Shown: piece after piece, positions 12,389 through 24,690 of the stretch
How positions within the stretch are numbered: position 1 is the first letter of the stretch
Layout of the letters: every line of letters begins with the position of its first letter
NCBI GenBank assembly: GCA_030549775.1
Contig: CM060174.1
Coordinates: 92,954,132 to 93,018,131 of the forward strand
From: Tamarix chinensis
Taxonomy: Eukaryota; Streptophyta; Magnoliopsida; Caryophyllales; Tamaricaceae
Length of the DNA: 64,000 bases
Direction of reading: 5' to 3'
The notes under the pieces: model-generated
Databases searched by the model: none
What the model saw: the letters and a program-made list of their open reading frames with translations, nothing else
Told to the model about the DNA's origin: nothing
Program-made: the position numbers and the translations under genes

Positions 12389-12689
12389 TAGGGATGGCAA
12401 TTTTATAGAGTTCGGGGATCGGGTTCGGGTTCGGGGATTCTTAACGGGGATTTTTTCGGGGATTGGTTCTGAATATAAATTAAAAATATAATATGAAAAA
12501 ATAGTTTGAGGATCGGGATGAGATCGGGGATCGGGTATAAAGTCGATCGGGTCGCGTTTTATGAACGGGGATTAAAAATAGATCCGGGTATCGATCTCGG
12601 GTCGGGGATCCCCGATAAAAAAATATCGGGGATTATTATTATTTTCCTTATCGGATTCGGGGATTCCCCGTCCCCGACCCGCCCCGTTG
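12389..12689. mobile_element. Non-autonomous hAT-like element, 301 bp, TSD GGTTCTGA
   Basis: Begins TAGGGATGGCAAT, a terminus also used by the element at 22042. It is flanked by GGTTCTGA on the left (12381-12388) and the right (12690-12697), an exact 8-bp duplication as expected for hAT. The interior is a run of cggggatcggg-type repeats. The right terminal repeat is not recognisable (ends cccgccccgttg), so the right end has decayed or was trimmed. Confidence 0.65.
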
Positions 12690-12697
12690 GGTTCTGA

Positions 12698-13290
12698 CGG
12701 GAACCAGTCGACTGGTCATTAAACTGGGTATGCTTAAACACAGTCATTGGCTATGCTAAAACTAAGATGGATCCACTGGTTATTGTCAAACCGATCGAAT
12801 GGTTTCCTTGAACCGATCGATTAGTTCGAAAACCGATCAACTAGTTTAACAATTGGTCCATGGGTTTCAATCTTGCGAATACCTAGTTTGTCTCTATTTA
12901 AATAAATTGACTGATTCAGGTAAACAGATCAATTGGTTTGACCAACTAGTCCATGGGTCTCTATCTTGTAAAGTCCTAGTTGTTCTCTACTTAAATGTGT
13001 CAATTGGTTATTACTAAACTGATCAATTGGTTGATAAACCGATCAACTAGTTTGACAAACTGATCCATGGGTTTTATTTCTGAGAAACTCGGCTAATCTC
13101 CATTTAAACGCATCGATTGGTTATTGCTAAATTGAATGATTGGTTTAACAAACCAATCTATCGGTTGACATATTGCCACACCAATAATTTTCTATTTTGG
13201 TTAAAACATGAATAGTTGATTGGTTGGAACAAATCGATCGCCTGGTTGTACAACTGATTGACTAGTTAGCATTAAATGTTGATTTTTTTA
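12698..13290. repeat. Degenerate repeats of the type aaccgatcaactggttt
   Basis: About twelve imperfect copies of a short unit containing near-palindromic GATC cores (for example ccgatcgattagttcg, ctgatcaattggttg, ccgatcaactagttt), combined into a longer repeat of roughly 125-150 bp marked by phrases such as tccatgggt(t/c)t (12846, 12950, 13062). Nothing coding is seen. Confidence 0.65.
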
Positions 13291-13994
13291 CCAGTTTGGT
13301 GAAATAGCTTTTTGACAAATTGTGTCTAAATGTCATACTTGAGGGTAATCCTTATAGATAATGCCCTTCTACATTTATTACAAACAAGTTTTCAGATCAT
13401 TGATTGTACAATTACTCTCTTATACTATAATCATTCAATTGCTCATTCAATATTCTAAAACTTTCATATTTCTGAGTTTTTATTGAAAAATGTTATTTGC
13501 TCACTTCTATTAGCTAGAATTGTTCTCAAATTATAATATATTATATTACATCTACCTAGATTACATCTTATTCAAATATCAACACTTTCATAATCTTTAT
13601 TTGTTGAGAAATACTTGTAATCACAACCATCTCTCAAAAATCAATCAAAAAGATTAGTGAGTGTTGCCAATCATTCTCGAGAGATTCATTTAGTGAATCA
13701 AAAGAAGATAAATAGGTGAAGTTATAAATTATCTCTTAATAGGGAGATTGTAATGCTCATAACCCGAGAGAAGAGTGATCGTCAATAAAACATATCACTA
13801 TTTTAAAAATTCAAAAGGGAGAACTTTTTGATAGTGGATATAAAGAGTAATTCACTCTTAAACCACTCCACAGTAAGTGTAGATGTTTATTTAATCATTT
13901 CCATTCCACGAAACCCTATTTACCCCCTCTAGGGTGTTTTCAGAAATGATTGCTTAAACTCTCTCACTACTTTGATATGTAGTTGTGTTAATAA
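13291..13994. other. AT-rich unclassified segment
   Basis: No gene or RNA recognised. The text resembles a transposon leader but I cannot assign a family. Confidence 0.3.
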
Positions 13995-14154
13995 CTTAAG
14001 TTGAGTAATGCCTTTAGTTTTAGCACTTGGTAATAGAATGGTAGAGGAAACCGGACTTGTACCAAGTGTGGCGGTAACACTCCACGATTTACTATTTTAG
14101 CTTTCACAACCAATTCTTTTAAAAAATTCAGTTCCAAAATTTGGGGGTGTTACA
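13995..14154 (+). mobile_element. 3' end of LTR E
   Basis: Contains the conserved tail seen in other LTRs (tagcacttggtaatagaatggtag ... accaagtgtggcggtaaca) and ends TTTGGGGGTGTTACA. Probably the displaced end of the LTR that starts before 10880. Confidence 0.65.
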
Positions 14155-14702
14155 TGGGTTGTTATGGGGTGAAAGAGGAGATGAAGAAGGTTGGGTGCAT
14201 TTAGCTATTCAAGGGAAAGAGACAAGAAATAAAAGAATGGAAGAACAAGGTGGACAGACAAGCTGAGGGAGAGAAGGAACAAGAGAAGATGGGTTGGGAT
14301 GGCCAGGGAGGGAAGAAGAAAAAAGGAAAGTGGGTTGGGTACAAGGAAGAAAAAAGAAAAAAAAGAAGAAAAAGAAAAAGAAAAAGGGAAAGAAGAAAAA
14401 TGAAAAGAAGCTAAATTTAGGTTTAGAATTAGAATTAGGATAGGTTTAGGATTAAGATAAACTTATTTTATCCAATTTTATGGTATTCAATTAGGAAAAA
14501 AATTAACTAGGTAAAATTATTGGTTTAGGGTTGATTTAAATAAAAGTAAAAGGATAAAATAATTAGGGTAATTTGTCAAAAAATTTATTTGGGTATATGG
14601 ATCAAGGATTAAAAAAAAAAGTAATTAATATTTAAGGGTTAGATTTTTGGATAGAAGACTGAATATTCAAAATCAAGGTTATGAAATTTCAAGGGGTTGC
14701 GA
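14155..14702 (-). mobile_element. LTR 5' portion, inverted
   Basis: Plus strand: purine-rich (14160-14410), then AT-rich, ending atgaaatttcaaggggttgc. On the minus strand this reads as a TGTAATCCCCTGAAATTT-type LTR start followed by a polypyrimidine leader. The arrangement, forward LTR end joined directly to an inverted LTR start, is the same as at 3013/3014. Confidence 0.6.
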
Positions 14703-14877
14703 TTAATGAATAAATGGGTTATTCATCAGGCAATGAATATCAAATGAATATAAATATGAATGTGTTAATGGATACCTATTGGGATACAAATACAGATTTA
14801 GATATGGATTTTTTTTATTTGGTATGAATATAGGTATGGTCATACCCATCTCGAAGCCACTCTTGTTTACATCCCTA
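14703..14877. mobile_element. Possible hAT-like fragment (right end only)
   Basis: Ends with gtttacatcccta, the complement of a TAGGGATGTAAAC terminus. The inside has ggatacctattgggatac-type repeats common in short hAT elements. No left terminus or target duplication was found. Confidence 0.35.
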
Positions 14878-15202
14878 CCCTTTTGAGAATTCAGCTCTTC
14901 AGACACATATCATATGCTTCCAGTATATTTGTATCATACTTGCCATTTACTTATTAGAAGTCACAACAAAAACTTCTTTGTGAGTTAGAAATTTATTAAA
15001 TACACATATAACTTTCATAATTTAACCATAATAAACATAAGTTGTAGTTAAACTACATCAAACAAGCATAAGCATCATTAGGTGCACTTCAATTTTCTTT
15101 TGGGTCCATATATCATGGAAGACATCTTTTAAGTTTTTAATTACTTTATAATCTCAATCTTCTCTTGTCTTTGTCTAAGGCCTAGGAAATAAACATCCTT
15201 AG
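14878..15202. other. Intergenic, nothing recognised
   Basis: AT-rich sequence between transposon fragments. No supported feature. Confidence 0.4.
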
Positions 15203-18021
15203 TGTAACAACCCCAAATTGACTACTGAAAATTTTCATTTTAAGTGGAAGCATATAATCAAATATTTAGGTGTTACTGCTATAATTGACATAAGTATGGC
15301 TTATACTACCATCCTTGTGTCAATTACAAGGCAAAAACAATTATAAAACTTAAAGCATGATTTAGAAAGATGTGAGATAACTTTTAATAACATCAAATAA
15401 GTGTTTGGAGATCAACTCCGATTATAATATCAAAATATAATAGAAAAGGGATCCCGTATAACTAAGAATCCAAAAAGGTATCTGGTAAAACAATCATCCT
15501 GATAACATGAATTCACGCCAAAACCCTTATATGAATGAATCACTCTTCCACATATATCACATCAAAAGCTGTGAAATCATCCACCAGGTCCTCATCGACC
15601 TGCACATAAACATTTTGGTCATCTACTCATTGGATTAAGCAGCACTCATGAAACATATGATCAGTATGCTACGTAGTAAGTAAGGTAACGGTACACTTAA
15701 GTAGGGTTACAAAGAATACAAGAATTCTCACAAGCCATTCATACATGTGCAAATAGAAGAATGCCAAATAACTACTAATTCCAAGTCTTTTATTAGATAT
15801 ACCATATTCATATCTTTTTATTTATGTTGAGTTCAGGTTCCTCACTATTCTTAAACCGGTGGAACGGTCTGAAACACCCCTCATGAACGAGCCACTATTA
15901 TTTTCCGGTGAAATGGAGCCAACACATTTTAGAGTAAAATACTCCCAAGCCACTATTTATTAAACTAGTGGAACGGTCTAAAGCACCTCTCGGGAACAAC
16001 ACACCTGAGCCACTATTATTCGGTGGAACAGACTCAATACCTCGGTCTTAACTCATGTATTCTTTCGCTTTAAATGATTGGTATTTTTCTATTCATACTT
16101 AACTCTTAATTGTATTTTCATTCATATTAAGTATGGGGGCCCACTATTCTTAATCCGGTGGAACGGGCTGGAGCACCTCTCGGGGACAACACACTTGAGC
16201 CACTATTATTATCCGGTGGAATGGAGCCATATACCCGACCCAAGTGATCTTTCACTTTACATGATTAGTATCTTATTTAGAGTTGGTTGTATATTATCAT
16301 GCCAAAATCAAAATATATAATTAAACACATAAGTATGACCACGTAATTATCCTCAAATGACCATAATACCCTCAGGAAAATCAAGACAATTATATTCTTC
16401 CAAAGCCTTTATAAAACCCAAAACATATACATTTCCAATAATTATCCAAAGTGCATATCCTTAGTTTCTCATCGATATCTTATGCCCAATATTATACCCA
16501 AACATGTACTTACGTAATTACATTATTCTCAAAATTATCATTCCATAGCATTTCCATAATTAAATTATTCAATATAACATACTCAACACAAAAGCATATA
16601 TAAAGATACAAGTATCATATAAATCCCTAGTTACAACATGTATCCTTATCGACAAGAACACCAAGCTTTATGCACGTAAATTCTATACATCCTTTGAGAT
16701 CACCGAAAGATCTCATATGAAAATAAGATAAAATATGATTAGGATCAAATAATAAAATTAAGAGGGATATTATGGTAGAGAAGGGTAAAAATAGAATTTA
16801 CCGGAGTTAAATGGAAACTTGAATACGATGGAAGTATAGAAGAGTGTGTGGCGGATCTATGGTTAAAGTTTGGTAGTGGTTGGACAAGATTTGGGATGAA
16901 AATAGGGTTGCACGACTAAAATAGGAAGTTGCACGGCCAAATGATGCAAGAGTTGCATGGTCGTGCAGTAACATTGCACAATAGGTCGAAGGAAGAAAAG
17001 ATGCATGACCAGGTAGTGTAGGAATTACATAGTTGTGCAGCATTAGGCTGAGAGGAAATAAAATGCACGGCCAGACAGTGCATGAGTTGCAAGGTTGTGT
17101 GGCAGGGTATCTGAGCATTGCATGATTGTGTAGTAGGCCGTGCACTTTGAAACTCTATAACAACCGAGGGAAAGGAGAAGGGAAAAGAGGCGGTGGTCAG
17201 CGGCGATTGCCAGTGATGGGGAGGGGGAAGGTTAGGGCAACCTTGGTGCTCGATCCACAGGCTAAAGGGTAGCAAGTGGTGGCTTGGGTAGTGCTTGGTG
17301 GTGGATTGGGTGTTTCAAACACCAAAACAGGGAAGAAAGAGGAAGAAGAAGGAGAAGGAAGAAGGAAGAAGAGAAGGAGGTCGGGGAGCTGATGGATAAT
17401 AATAAAATGGAGGGTTGGAGGAGTGTTTGTACTAGTAAGGTGGTGTGCCTTAGAGGAGAAAAATGGCAGGGTGACGACGGCGGCGGCAATAATTCTTCCA
17501 AGAAGAAGAAGAAAGAAGAAATAAAAGGATTGGGGGAACAGTGATGGTTGAGAGGGATGGGAGTCGGGCAGAGGCACGTGGGAGTAATGATGAAGAATAA
17601 AACATGCACGGGAGGAGAAGACAGGGAGAAGAAGAATGAAGAATAAGGTGGCAGGGCTGGCAGGGATGTGACGGACTACAAAAATAAAGTAGCAGCAAGG
17701 AGAGTAGAAGAAGAAGAAGAAGAAGGTGAGATGCACAAGGGAGTGGTAGGGCTGGCAGGGTGATGGTGAGAGGAGCATGTGCGAGACAAGTGGAGGGAGG
17801 TGCAGAAGAAGCAAAACTCCTTACACCATAAAATCGATGCAGGAGAAGAAGGAAAAAGAAAAAGTAAAGAAAAGGGAAGAAAGGAAGAAAAGAAAAGGAT
17901 AAAGAGAGAAAGGTTATGGAATTAGGATTATATTAGGAAGTTTGGAATTAGCCAAATAATGTATATTAGCGAAAAATTTTAGCGGGTTTCGGTTTTGATT
18001 ACGAATTTTGGTTTATCTGAA
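15203..18021 (-). mobile_element. LTR C, inverted
   Basis: Starts TGTAACAACCCCAAATTGACTACTG, the inverted 3' end of the LTR family. It contains inverted hairpin units (15845-16230) and, beyond 17150, a purine-rich tract that is the inverted polypyrimidine leader. It is cut at 18021 by the inverted family B LTR. The 205-residue and smaller ORFs at 17197-17814 fall in this low-complexity leader and are serine/proline-rich chance frames. Confidence 0.65.
15845..16230 (-). repeat. Hairpin-unit array, inverted
   Basis: Six units of the type ccactattatt.tccggtgg, which are the complement of the CCACCGG...ATAATAGTGG unit, in two groups of three split by the usual spacer near 16040-16130. Confidence 0.75.
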
Positions 18022-18649
18022 TGTAACACCCCCAAATTTCACTCCTGAAAAAATTTTTTTTGAAAGAATAAAGCGGAAGCTAGGAGAGAATTTGGGAAAT
18101 GTTACCGCCACATCTAACACAAGATAAATGTCAATCATCTATCTCATGTTAGATGCAAGGCTAGAACCTGTCAAACAATTACATCTGAATTTTAAAAACT
18201 TATCAAAGTACAAGAAAATTAAAAGGCAATTACAACACCATTAAATTTTATATACAATATTTGAAACTTCCAAAAAATAAATACAGTTAGACCAGACAAA
18301 ACCCGATATATTAAATTCTGGATTGCCTACTCTCTCAAGTCAAGTCTTCCACCCCAAAACAGTATCCGATCTTAAACCTGCACAAGAGATCCGCTCCCCG
18401 CCATCAGTGGATCATCACAAGACCCATTCAATCAAGGTATATCAGTACGGGTCCAATACTGAGTAAATCCCACTACCCTACCTTATGGAAGAGACGTAAA
18501 CTATAACATCAAGTGCATATTAAATTATGATACAATACGTTGATACAATATTACGCATACTCAAACCCACATCACAAGTCCTACCATACACATATAATAA
18601 CATGCGAAATATATGTAATATCTTAAACCGGTAAAAGATTCAGATAAAC

Positions 18650-18840
18650 CAACCAAGCATTTATGGATAATGTTAAACCAACCAACCAGACATTTTTGGA
18701 CAACGCCAAACCAAACCAAGCCGAATCGGGCATTTATCAAATGGGCATTTATGGGCAATGCCAAACCAAACCAAGCCGAATCGAGCATTTATCAAACGGG
18801 CATTTATGGGCAATGCCGAACCAAACTAATTGGGCATTTA
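18650..18840 (-). repeat. 55-bp tandem repeat
   Basis: Roughly three copies of a unit containing gggcatttatgggcaatgcc and aaaccaaaccaagccgaatc. The phrase catttatcaa recurs at 18731 and 18786, giving a 55-bp period. It runs directly into the 29-bp array. Confidence 0.75.
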
Positions 18841-18847
18841 GCCTCGC

Positions 18848-19108
18848 GGACATTACTTAGGGACATGTCCAGCCCCGAGCATTACTTAGGGACATGCTCA
18901 GCCCCGGACATAACTTAGGGATATGTCCAGCCCCGAGCATTACTTAGGGACATGCTCAGCCCCGGACATTACTTAGGGACATGCTCAGCCCCGGACATTA
19001 CTTAGGGATATGTCCAGCCCCGAGCATTACTTAGGGACATGCTCAGCCCCGAGCATTACTTAGGGACATGCTCAGCCCCGGGCATTACTTAGGGACATGC
19101 TCAGCCCC
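18848..19108 (-). repeat. 29-bp tandem array of hairpin units with covarying arms
   Basis: Nine units start exactly every 29 bp (18848, 18877, 18906, 18935, 18964, 18993, 19022, 19051, 19080). Each has a 6-base left arm, a core tacttaggga(c/t), a 6-base right arm and the linker AGCCCC. Arms are GAGCAT/ATGCTC in four units and GGACAT/ATGTCC in three; both pairs are fully complementary. Unit 5 is a mixed, mismatched form. Unit 9 is GGGCAT/ATGCTC, with one G-T pair. Unit 3 extends to a 7-bp stem. Confidence 0.95.
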
Positions 19109-22041
19109 GATCGAGTAGACTTGTTCTTTATATCTCTGGTAAATGTAGTCGATTCACATCATAATCTTTATCAAAACCCTAATCGGCTCCCTTATACTCC
19201 CTTTTAGCAACTCACTTCCCATTTATTTCTTTTTGTCCTTTCATCTCCATGTCATAATAATAATCACCCTAGTATGCATGTCTTAGAGGGTTACATCATG
19301 TCACAACACATCATAATCACCACATACGGATATCACATTCATGTTATAAGAAAAACACATACCACCTACCTTAACTCCAAGCTGCGCTAGGCATAAAACA
19401 TGTTAAGGACAAACATATGATACACAACAGGACATGGTATATATATACGAAGCATCCAAGGCAAGTAGATCACATATTACCCAAGTGGCTTTAGCTAGAC
19501 CCTTACGAAACACCCATAAGTGGAGGTAAGTAGAGACTTACCTAGATCCGAAGCTAGCTAAGCGAGATAAGAGGGAGAGATCACTAGCTCGTGGACCCAC
19601 GAGAAAGCTTTCCTAGATCCGATAGAAATCGAAAACTAAATTAGACACTATTCTATCAATCAATAATTCACATATTCTAATTAAATAAACACAAACAACA
19701 CAAATGATCTTTCTTAGAAAACGTGTCCAAAACTTAGAACTTAAAAGCATAACTTTATTAAGATTTAAGGTTAAAACTAAATCAAAACGGATTAATACAA
19801 ATATCACTTGGGACATTTCAACTACTTTTATACATTTAATTTTAGCGAAACAACTATACAAATAACCAATTTCATAATCTCACTTAAAATCTAGGGTTTT
19901 GGGCCCGAAAATACGATTCGATAAAATTCTATAAGTTTAATCAAATTGAATGTTTAGAAATGCAATTAAACACATTTTATAACATATCAAATAATCAATT
20001 GATCAAAACCGATAATAGAAATATCCAATTTAGCACAATTAGGGTTTTTGAGCCCGGAACGCAAATCCGATCAACTCTTACCAAAACATATAAATTGACG
20101 GTTCAGAAATGTAATTAAACATATTCTAATGTAGTTTATATAGTCAATTAAATAAAATAACTTGATTGCACAATCTGATTTAAACCCATAAGAGTTTTGA
20201 CCTAAAAATCCAATTCTGATCAATTTCATACAATTTTCCCAAATCAACACTTCAGATATAAAATTAAATACATTTCAAAGACATTACAAAATCGATCGAG
20301 TAAAACGACTCAATTATGCATCCTGATTTCATCACACACGAATTTTGACATAGAAGGTCAATTCCGATTAATTCCACATAAATTTCTCAAATTGACAGTT
20401 CCAACATAAAATTAGATACATTTCACAACATATTGTAAAATCAATTTATCCAAAATAGCTAAATCGGACGAATCCGAAAAATTCGGATATAACCCAGCCA
20501 AAAATTCAATATTCACAAATCAACCAAATACACTACAATTAACCACTCTAAATCAATCATACATCATATATATACATAATCAAACAATCAATTTAGCTTT
20601 TCATAAGCTAATTCATACTCAATTAATTAATTCCAATGTTAGGGTTTTTAGAATTTATACCAAACAAGAATTAGCAAATCGGGACAAGAGAAGGCGGGAG
20701 AAGCTTCGCTGGAGGTCGAACAGTGCTCGCCAGTGGTCGGGAGACGTCGACGGTGACCGGACGGCGGCGACACTGTCACTCCCGTTCGCTGCTACTGCTT
20801 CCATCCGCTGTTGCGCTACTGCTGCACTTCTGCGGCATTTGTTGTGGTTGTTGCTGCAGCATTTGCAGCGGCTGTTGCGCGGCGGTTGTGGCCGGCGATG
20901 GCTGGAGGTCGGGTAGCGTGGAGAAGCAAGGAGAAGATGGAGATGAGGGCTGCGTTTTTGGGTGCAGAACAGGGACACGTTGGGAAAGTGAAGGAGAAGA
21001 GAAGGGAGAGAAGAAGAAAGAAAAGGAAAAGAAGAGATGGGCGGGAGAATCGGTTTGGGTTTTTTTTTTAAACACACATAAAAACATACTAAAAATTTAA
21101 AATTATTGTTGGAAAATTTTTTCTAAAGTTTATTTAACGAAAAATCATTTCGTAAGGTTCCGAAGGCTTAAAATCAATATAAAAGCTATATACAGAATTT
21201 TAGAAGTATTTTTGGAAGAATTTACCAATGAACCTAAAAATTTATATTATTTACGGAAATACATTATAAGATCTTGAAATAATATTTAAAAGTATATTAG
21301 TAAATATTTATATTAAATTCTAATAAACCGAGACTAATTTAAATAATTTTTGAAATCGGTTTTCCGCAAACTAAAGAGCGTAAAATGGAAGAAAATTAAT
21401 TCGGGAAAGAAATTCATAAATAATCTCCGAAAATCCTTTTTAATTTAAAACTTCCCGAAGATATTAACGATTTTCGAAAACGAATAAATTTAAAGTCGGA
21501 AATATTTTCTACGGATAAAATCATTAAAATAACTTTAACTATTTAAACAGAAATTTTATAATTTAAATAATATATTTCGTTAACGAAATATAACTCCAAA
21601 ATAAAGTCGTAATCACACGACGAAGTTATAATCGAAAACGAATCTAAAATATTAAAAATCAAAATACGAGAAAGAATGGGAATATATATTTTTAACCGAA
21701 AATCGAAATCATAAGAATATAATAAAATCACGGTCGTGAACGAATTTGTCCAGAATGGTTCGCAACGGCAACGATTAATTAAATTCAAATATGAATTCGA
21801 AATCGTCGATAAATCCATAAAATGAATCAAAATTAAAATAATTAAATATGTACATCAAATTACGCTAATAAAATCATTGGGCTTAATAAAATTAGATTTT
21901 AAAACACTGAATCAAGGTTTCGGTTAAAGTTTCAAGATCAAGACATTTGGTTAAGGCTAATAATAAGATTTCTTAACATTAAAGTCAAATCAGGACTAAT
22001 GATGTGAGATTAGGTTAAGCAACATTTCCAGATATTACACC

Positions 22042-22681
22042 TAGGGATGGAAATGGGTCGGGTCTCGCCAAATCCAGACCCAGACTCATTTATATTAACT
22101 AGACCCAGACTCGACCCAAACTTGTTGGGTCTTAAAAGTTCAGATCCTTACCCAGATCTACAGGGTCTAGCGAGTAAAATGGTCCTAAATGGGTCCGACT
22201 ATTGAAAAACAAATAATTAATAATCTATATAAATATAAATACATTTATGTTTTATATAACTTAATATATATTTTTTATTAAAAAAATCTTCCAAGTAGAA
22301 AAATAAATATATTAAAATAGTTACGTTAACTTTTTAAATTATATTTTACTGCTTTTAAAATATAATATTGTACATATTGCATATAAAGTAAATATATAAA
22401 AATAAAATTAAAAAAATGAATAAGGAGTTCAAATAAGATTATGACAATAATGACAAACATAATATTAGTATATATTCATATATGCGCGCACACACACACA
22501 CATACTAAATGGGTCTGGTGGTTTGGGTCTAGATCTAGAACTTCTAGACCCAGACCCAGATCCATTATGATATATATGGACCCGGAATCGACCCAGATCC
22601 GTTGGATCCAAAAATTATAGACCCATACCTGCTAAAAATAAGCCTGGTCTAGGTTGGGTCCGAGATCCATTGCCATCCCTA
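22042..22681. mobile_element. Non-autonomous hAT-like element, 640 bp, TSD ATTACACC
   Basis: Terminal inverted repeats TAGGGATGGAAATGG (left) and CCATTGCCATCCCTA (right) agree at 14 of 15 positions. Flanking 8-bp duplication ATTACACC at 22034-22041 and 22682-22689 is exact. Subterminal regions repeat agacccagac/gggtctgggt-type motifs. The AT-rich middle has no ORF and a short CA run (22488-22503). It is inserted at the outer end of LTR B. Confidence 0.9.
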
Positions 22682-24504
22682 ATTACACCTAACCTTCTTG
22701 TTGGCTTATTTTCATATTCACAGGGGAGTTTGTGCACATATAAAGCTCATCCAAAATTTTAAGATAAACACTAAGCTCGTCAATTAAGGGATACCATGAT
22801 ATATAATTGGTAGGAACCAAAAATCATTGCATTCATATTTTCATATTACTCCAGGACCTCACTAACAAGGGTCTATTGATCAAATGCATAACCAATGACT
22901 CTACTGAATCATTTTGATTCCAACTTTAATGATATTGCACTACTGTTACTGGATGATTGTTCACTTTTGTTCCAATATAATAATATCAATTACAAAATAT
23001 AATATGTGACCTTACATTAATGTGTCATTATAAATCATGTCTTATTTCTTTGCCCTATATATTTCTCTTTGAATTATATCAAGGGAAAAATAGGAGTTGC
23101 ATTTACTTGCATTATAATGGCTTAATTGTGAATTTGTCGAGAATCATATGTCGTTATAAGAAATCACTAACTAAAAGAATCTTCATGATTTTAATTGGGT
23201 GCTCGTGTAAGTTTCAATGTTCTTGCTTATAATTACTCCACTAAAGTTATCTCATTTATCGTGCCATAAATATAATATTTTATAGTCTACTAACTTCTGG
23301 TTAGTGATATCCTTTTTTTTTTACATATACCAAATGCAAATATTATGCATTTATCACAAACTTACTTCTAAGCGATATTGATAGTAGTAATACCATCAAA
23401 TACTCATAAAACATAGTAAGTTCTCCAGGAACTTAGCAACACTATTATGTACAATTTTGCTATCTAGTTTTTTCTTCAAGAAACCCTATAATAGGTTTAT
23501 CTTGCCGCATACACATGTCCACTCTTGCCAAATACAAGCTCATAAAATACTTCATCATTAAAATAAAATGTACAATAGTATTTCAATTAAATAGATTGAC
23601 CCTCTATATCATATCTAAGTATGTGAGATGGGAAACATTTAGCCTTTACCATTAAACTACTTATGTCAAATAGAAAACTTCACATTTCAACAATTAAACT
23701 AATAATTGGATGGGAAGATTTAGGTTTCCACCATCAAACGACTTATTAGATAGAAAATTCTAGACTTCAACCATCAAATGACTCTATCCACCAAAGCTAT
23801 AATAAAATAAGGATGCCATCGTAAATACTCTAATCATTGTGATGGTAGACGAGATTTAACTATGGTAGATTTTAATCACTACCAATGACGAAGTAAGCAC
23901 ATGGTCTTATGAATAAGTGGTTGGCAAATTATGTACAAAGCTATCATCGGTACTCAGTGATTATATTAAACACTTTAAATATTACAAATATTAAAACCAT
24001 AGGAACTAAATTGTAAGAATTAAAATTACACAAATAGAAAGAGAATAACTAAAATTAGTATTGGGGTTTATAGATCACCAAATAATTCAACCTTCTAGAT
24101 CAAAATGCAAATCAAGTATTTAGGACCATGAGATCTTTTTAATTAGTATTACAAAATCCTTGAAAGACTTTTAACTATTTGATCTCCATTATCAAATTGC
24201 ACATAAGGTATTCATCACCTTTTAATCATTTGATCTATTATATTGAGCATATTGTCATTAGGAAAATTAGATTATTAGGTGACTCTTCAAGCTTCCACCT
24301 CAATCTTGTTAGTACCATTTCGTATCTTAGGTACGTACTTGTAAATAATATAGTTGGCTAGGAGCTTCATGCTTCTATTGACATTTGCACAATCACCTAT
24401 CTGTACACCAAGTATTAGCGGGTCTCCATTACTTTGAGTAATGAAAGTCCTCATTATATTCTCCAATCAACTTCGGGTGATAAGATGTATACAATGTGAT
24501 AAGA

Positions 24505-24690
24505 GACGGGATCACTAATCCATCACTTTTATGTATAAGGTGATGGATGATGAGACTATCAATCCATCAATTTAAAATTTATATAGTTTTTTATTTGTTG
24601 CCACTTTATGTAGCTATCCATCATCTTTAAGTGATGGATAACAACATATGGTGATGGGTGATGTGGTCGCCAATTTATCACTTTTAATAT
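24505..24690. repeat. Cluster of gtgatggat inverted repeats
   Basis: atccatcac (24518-24526 region) pairs with gtgatggat about 13 bases on. tatccatca pairs with tgatggata near 24617-24642. Further single copies lie around. Such direct and inverted short repeats are typical of subterminal regions of CACTA-type transposons, but no CACTA ends were found. Confidence 0.5.

Larger units (their letters stand above)
18022..22039 (-). mobile_element. LTR B, inverted, nearly complete (~4.0 kb)
   Basis: Begins TGTAACACCCCCAAATTTCA and ends ...ccagatattaca, that is, TG...CA on the minus strand. It matches 1-3013 inverted over long stretches, except that the CCACCGG array and most of the 780-2200 region are missing and two other tandem arrays (18650-18840 and 18848-19108) are present. 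The purine-rich tract at 20690-21060 is its inverted leader. No clear 5-bp duplication: flanks are ctgaa and cctaa. An hAT element sits 2 bp beyond the right end. Confidence 0.75.

Noticed and set aside
17197..17814. 205-residue protein gene on the minus strand
   Set aside because: It lies in the inverted leader of LTR C. Low complexity, several overlapping open frames, no domain.
18848..19108. CRISPR array
   Set aside because: There are no unique spacers: unit, linker and period are all repeated, and the context is a plant LTR.
18017..22044. 5-bp target duplication for inverted LTR B
   Set aside because: Flanks ctgaa and cctaa agree at only 3 of 5, so I do not claim one.
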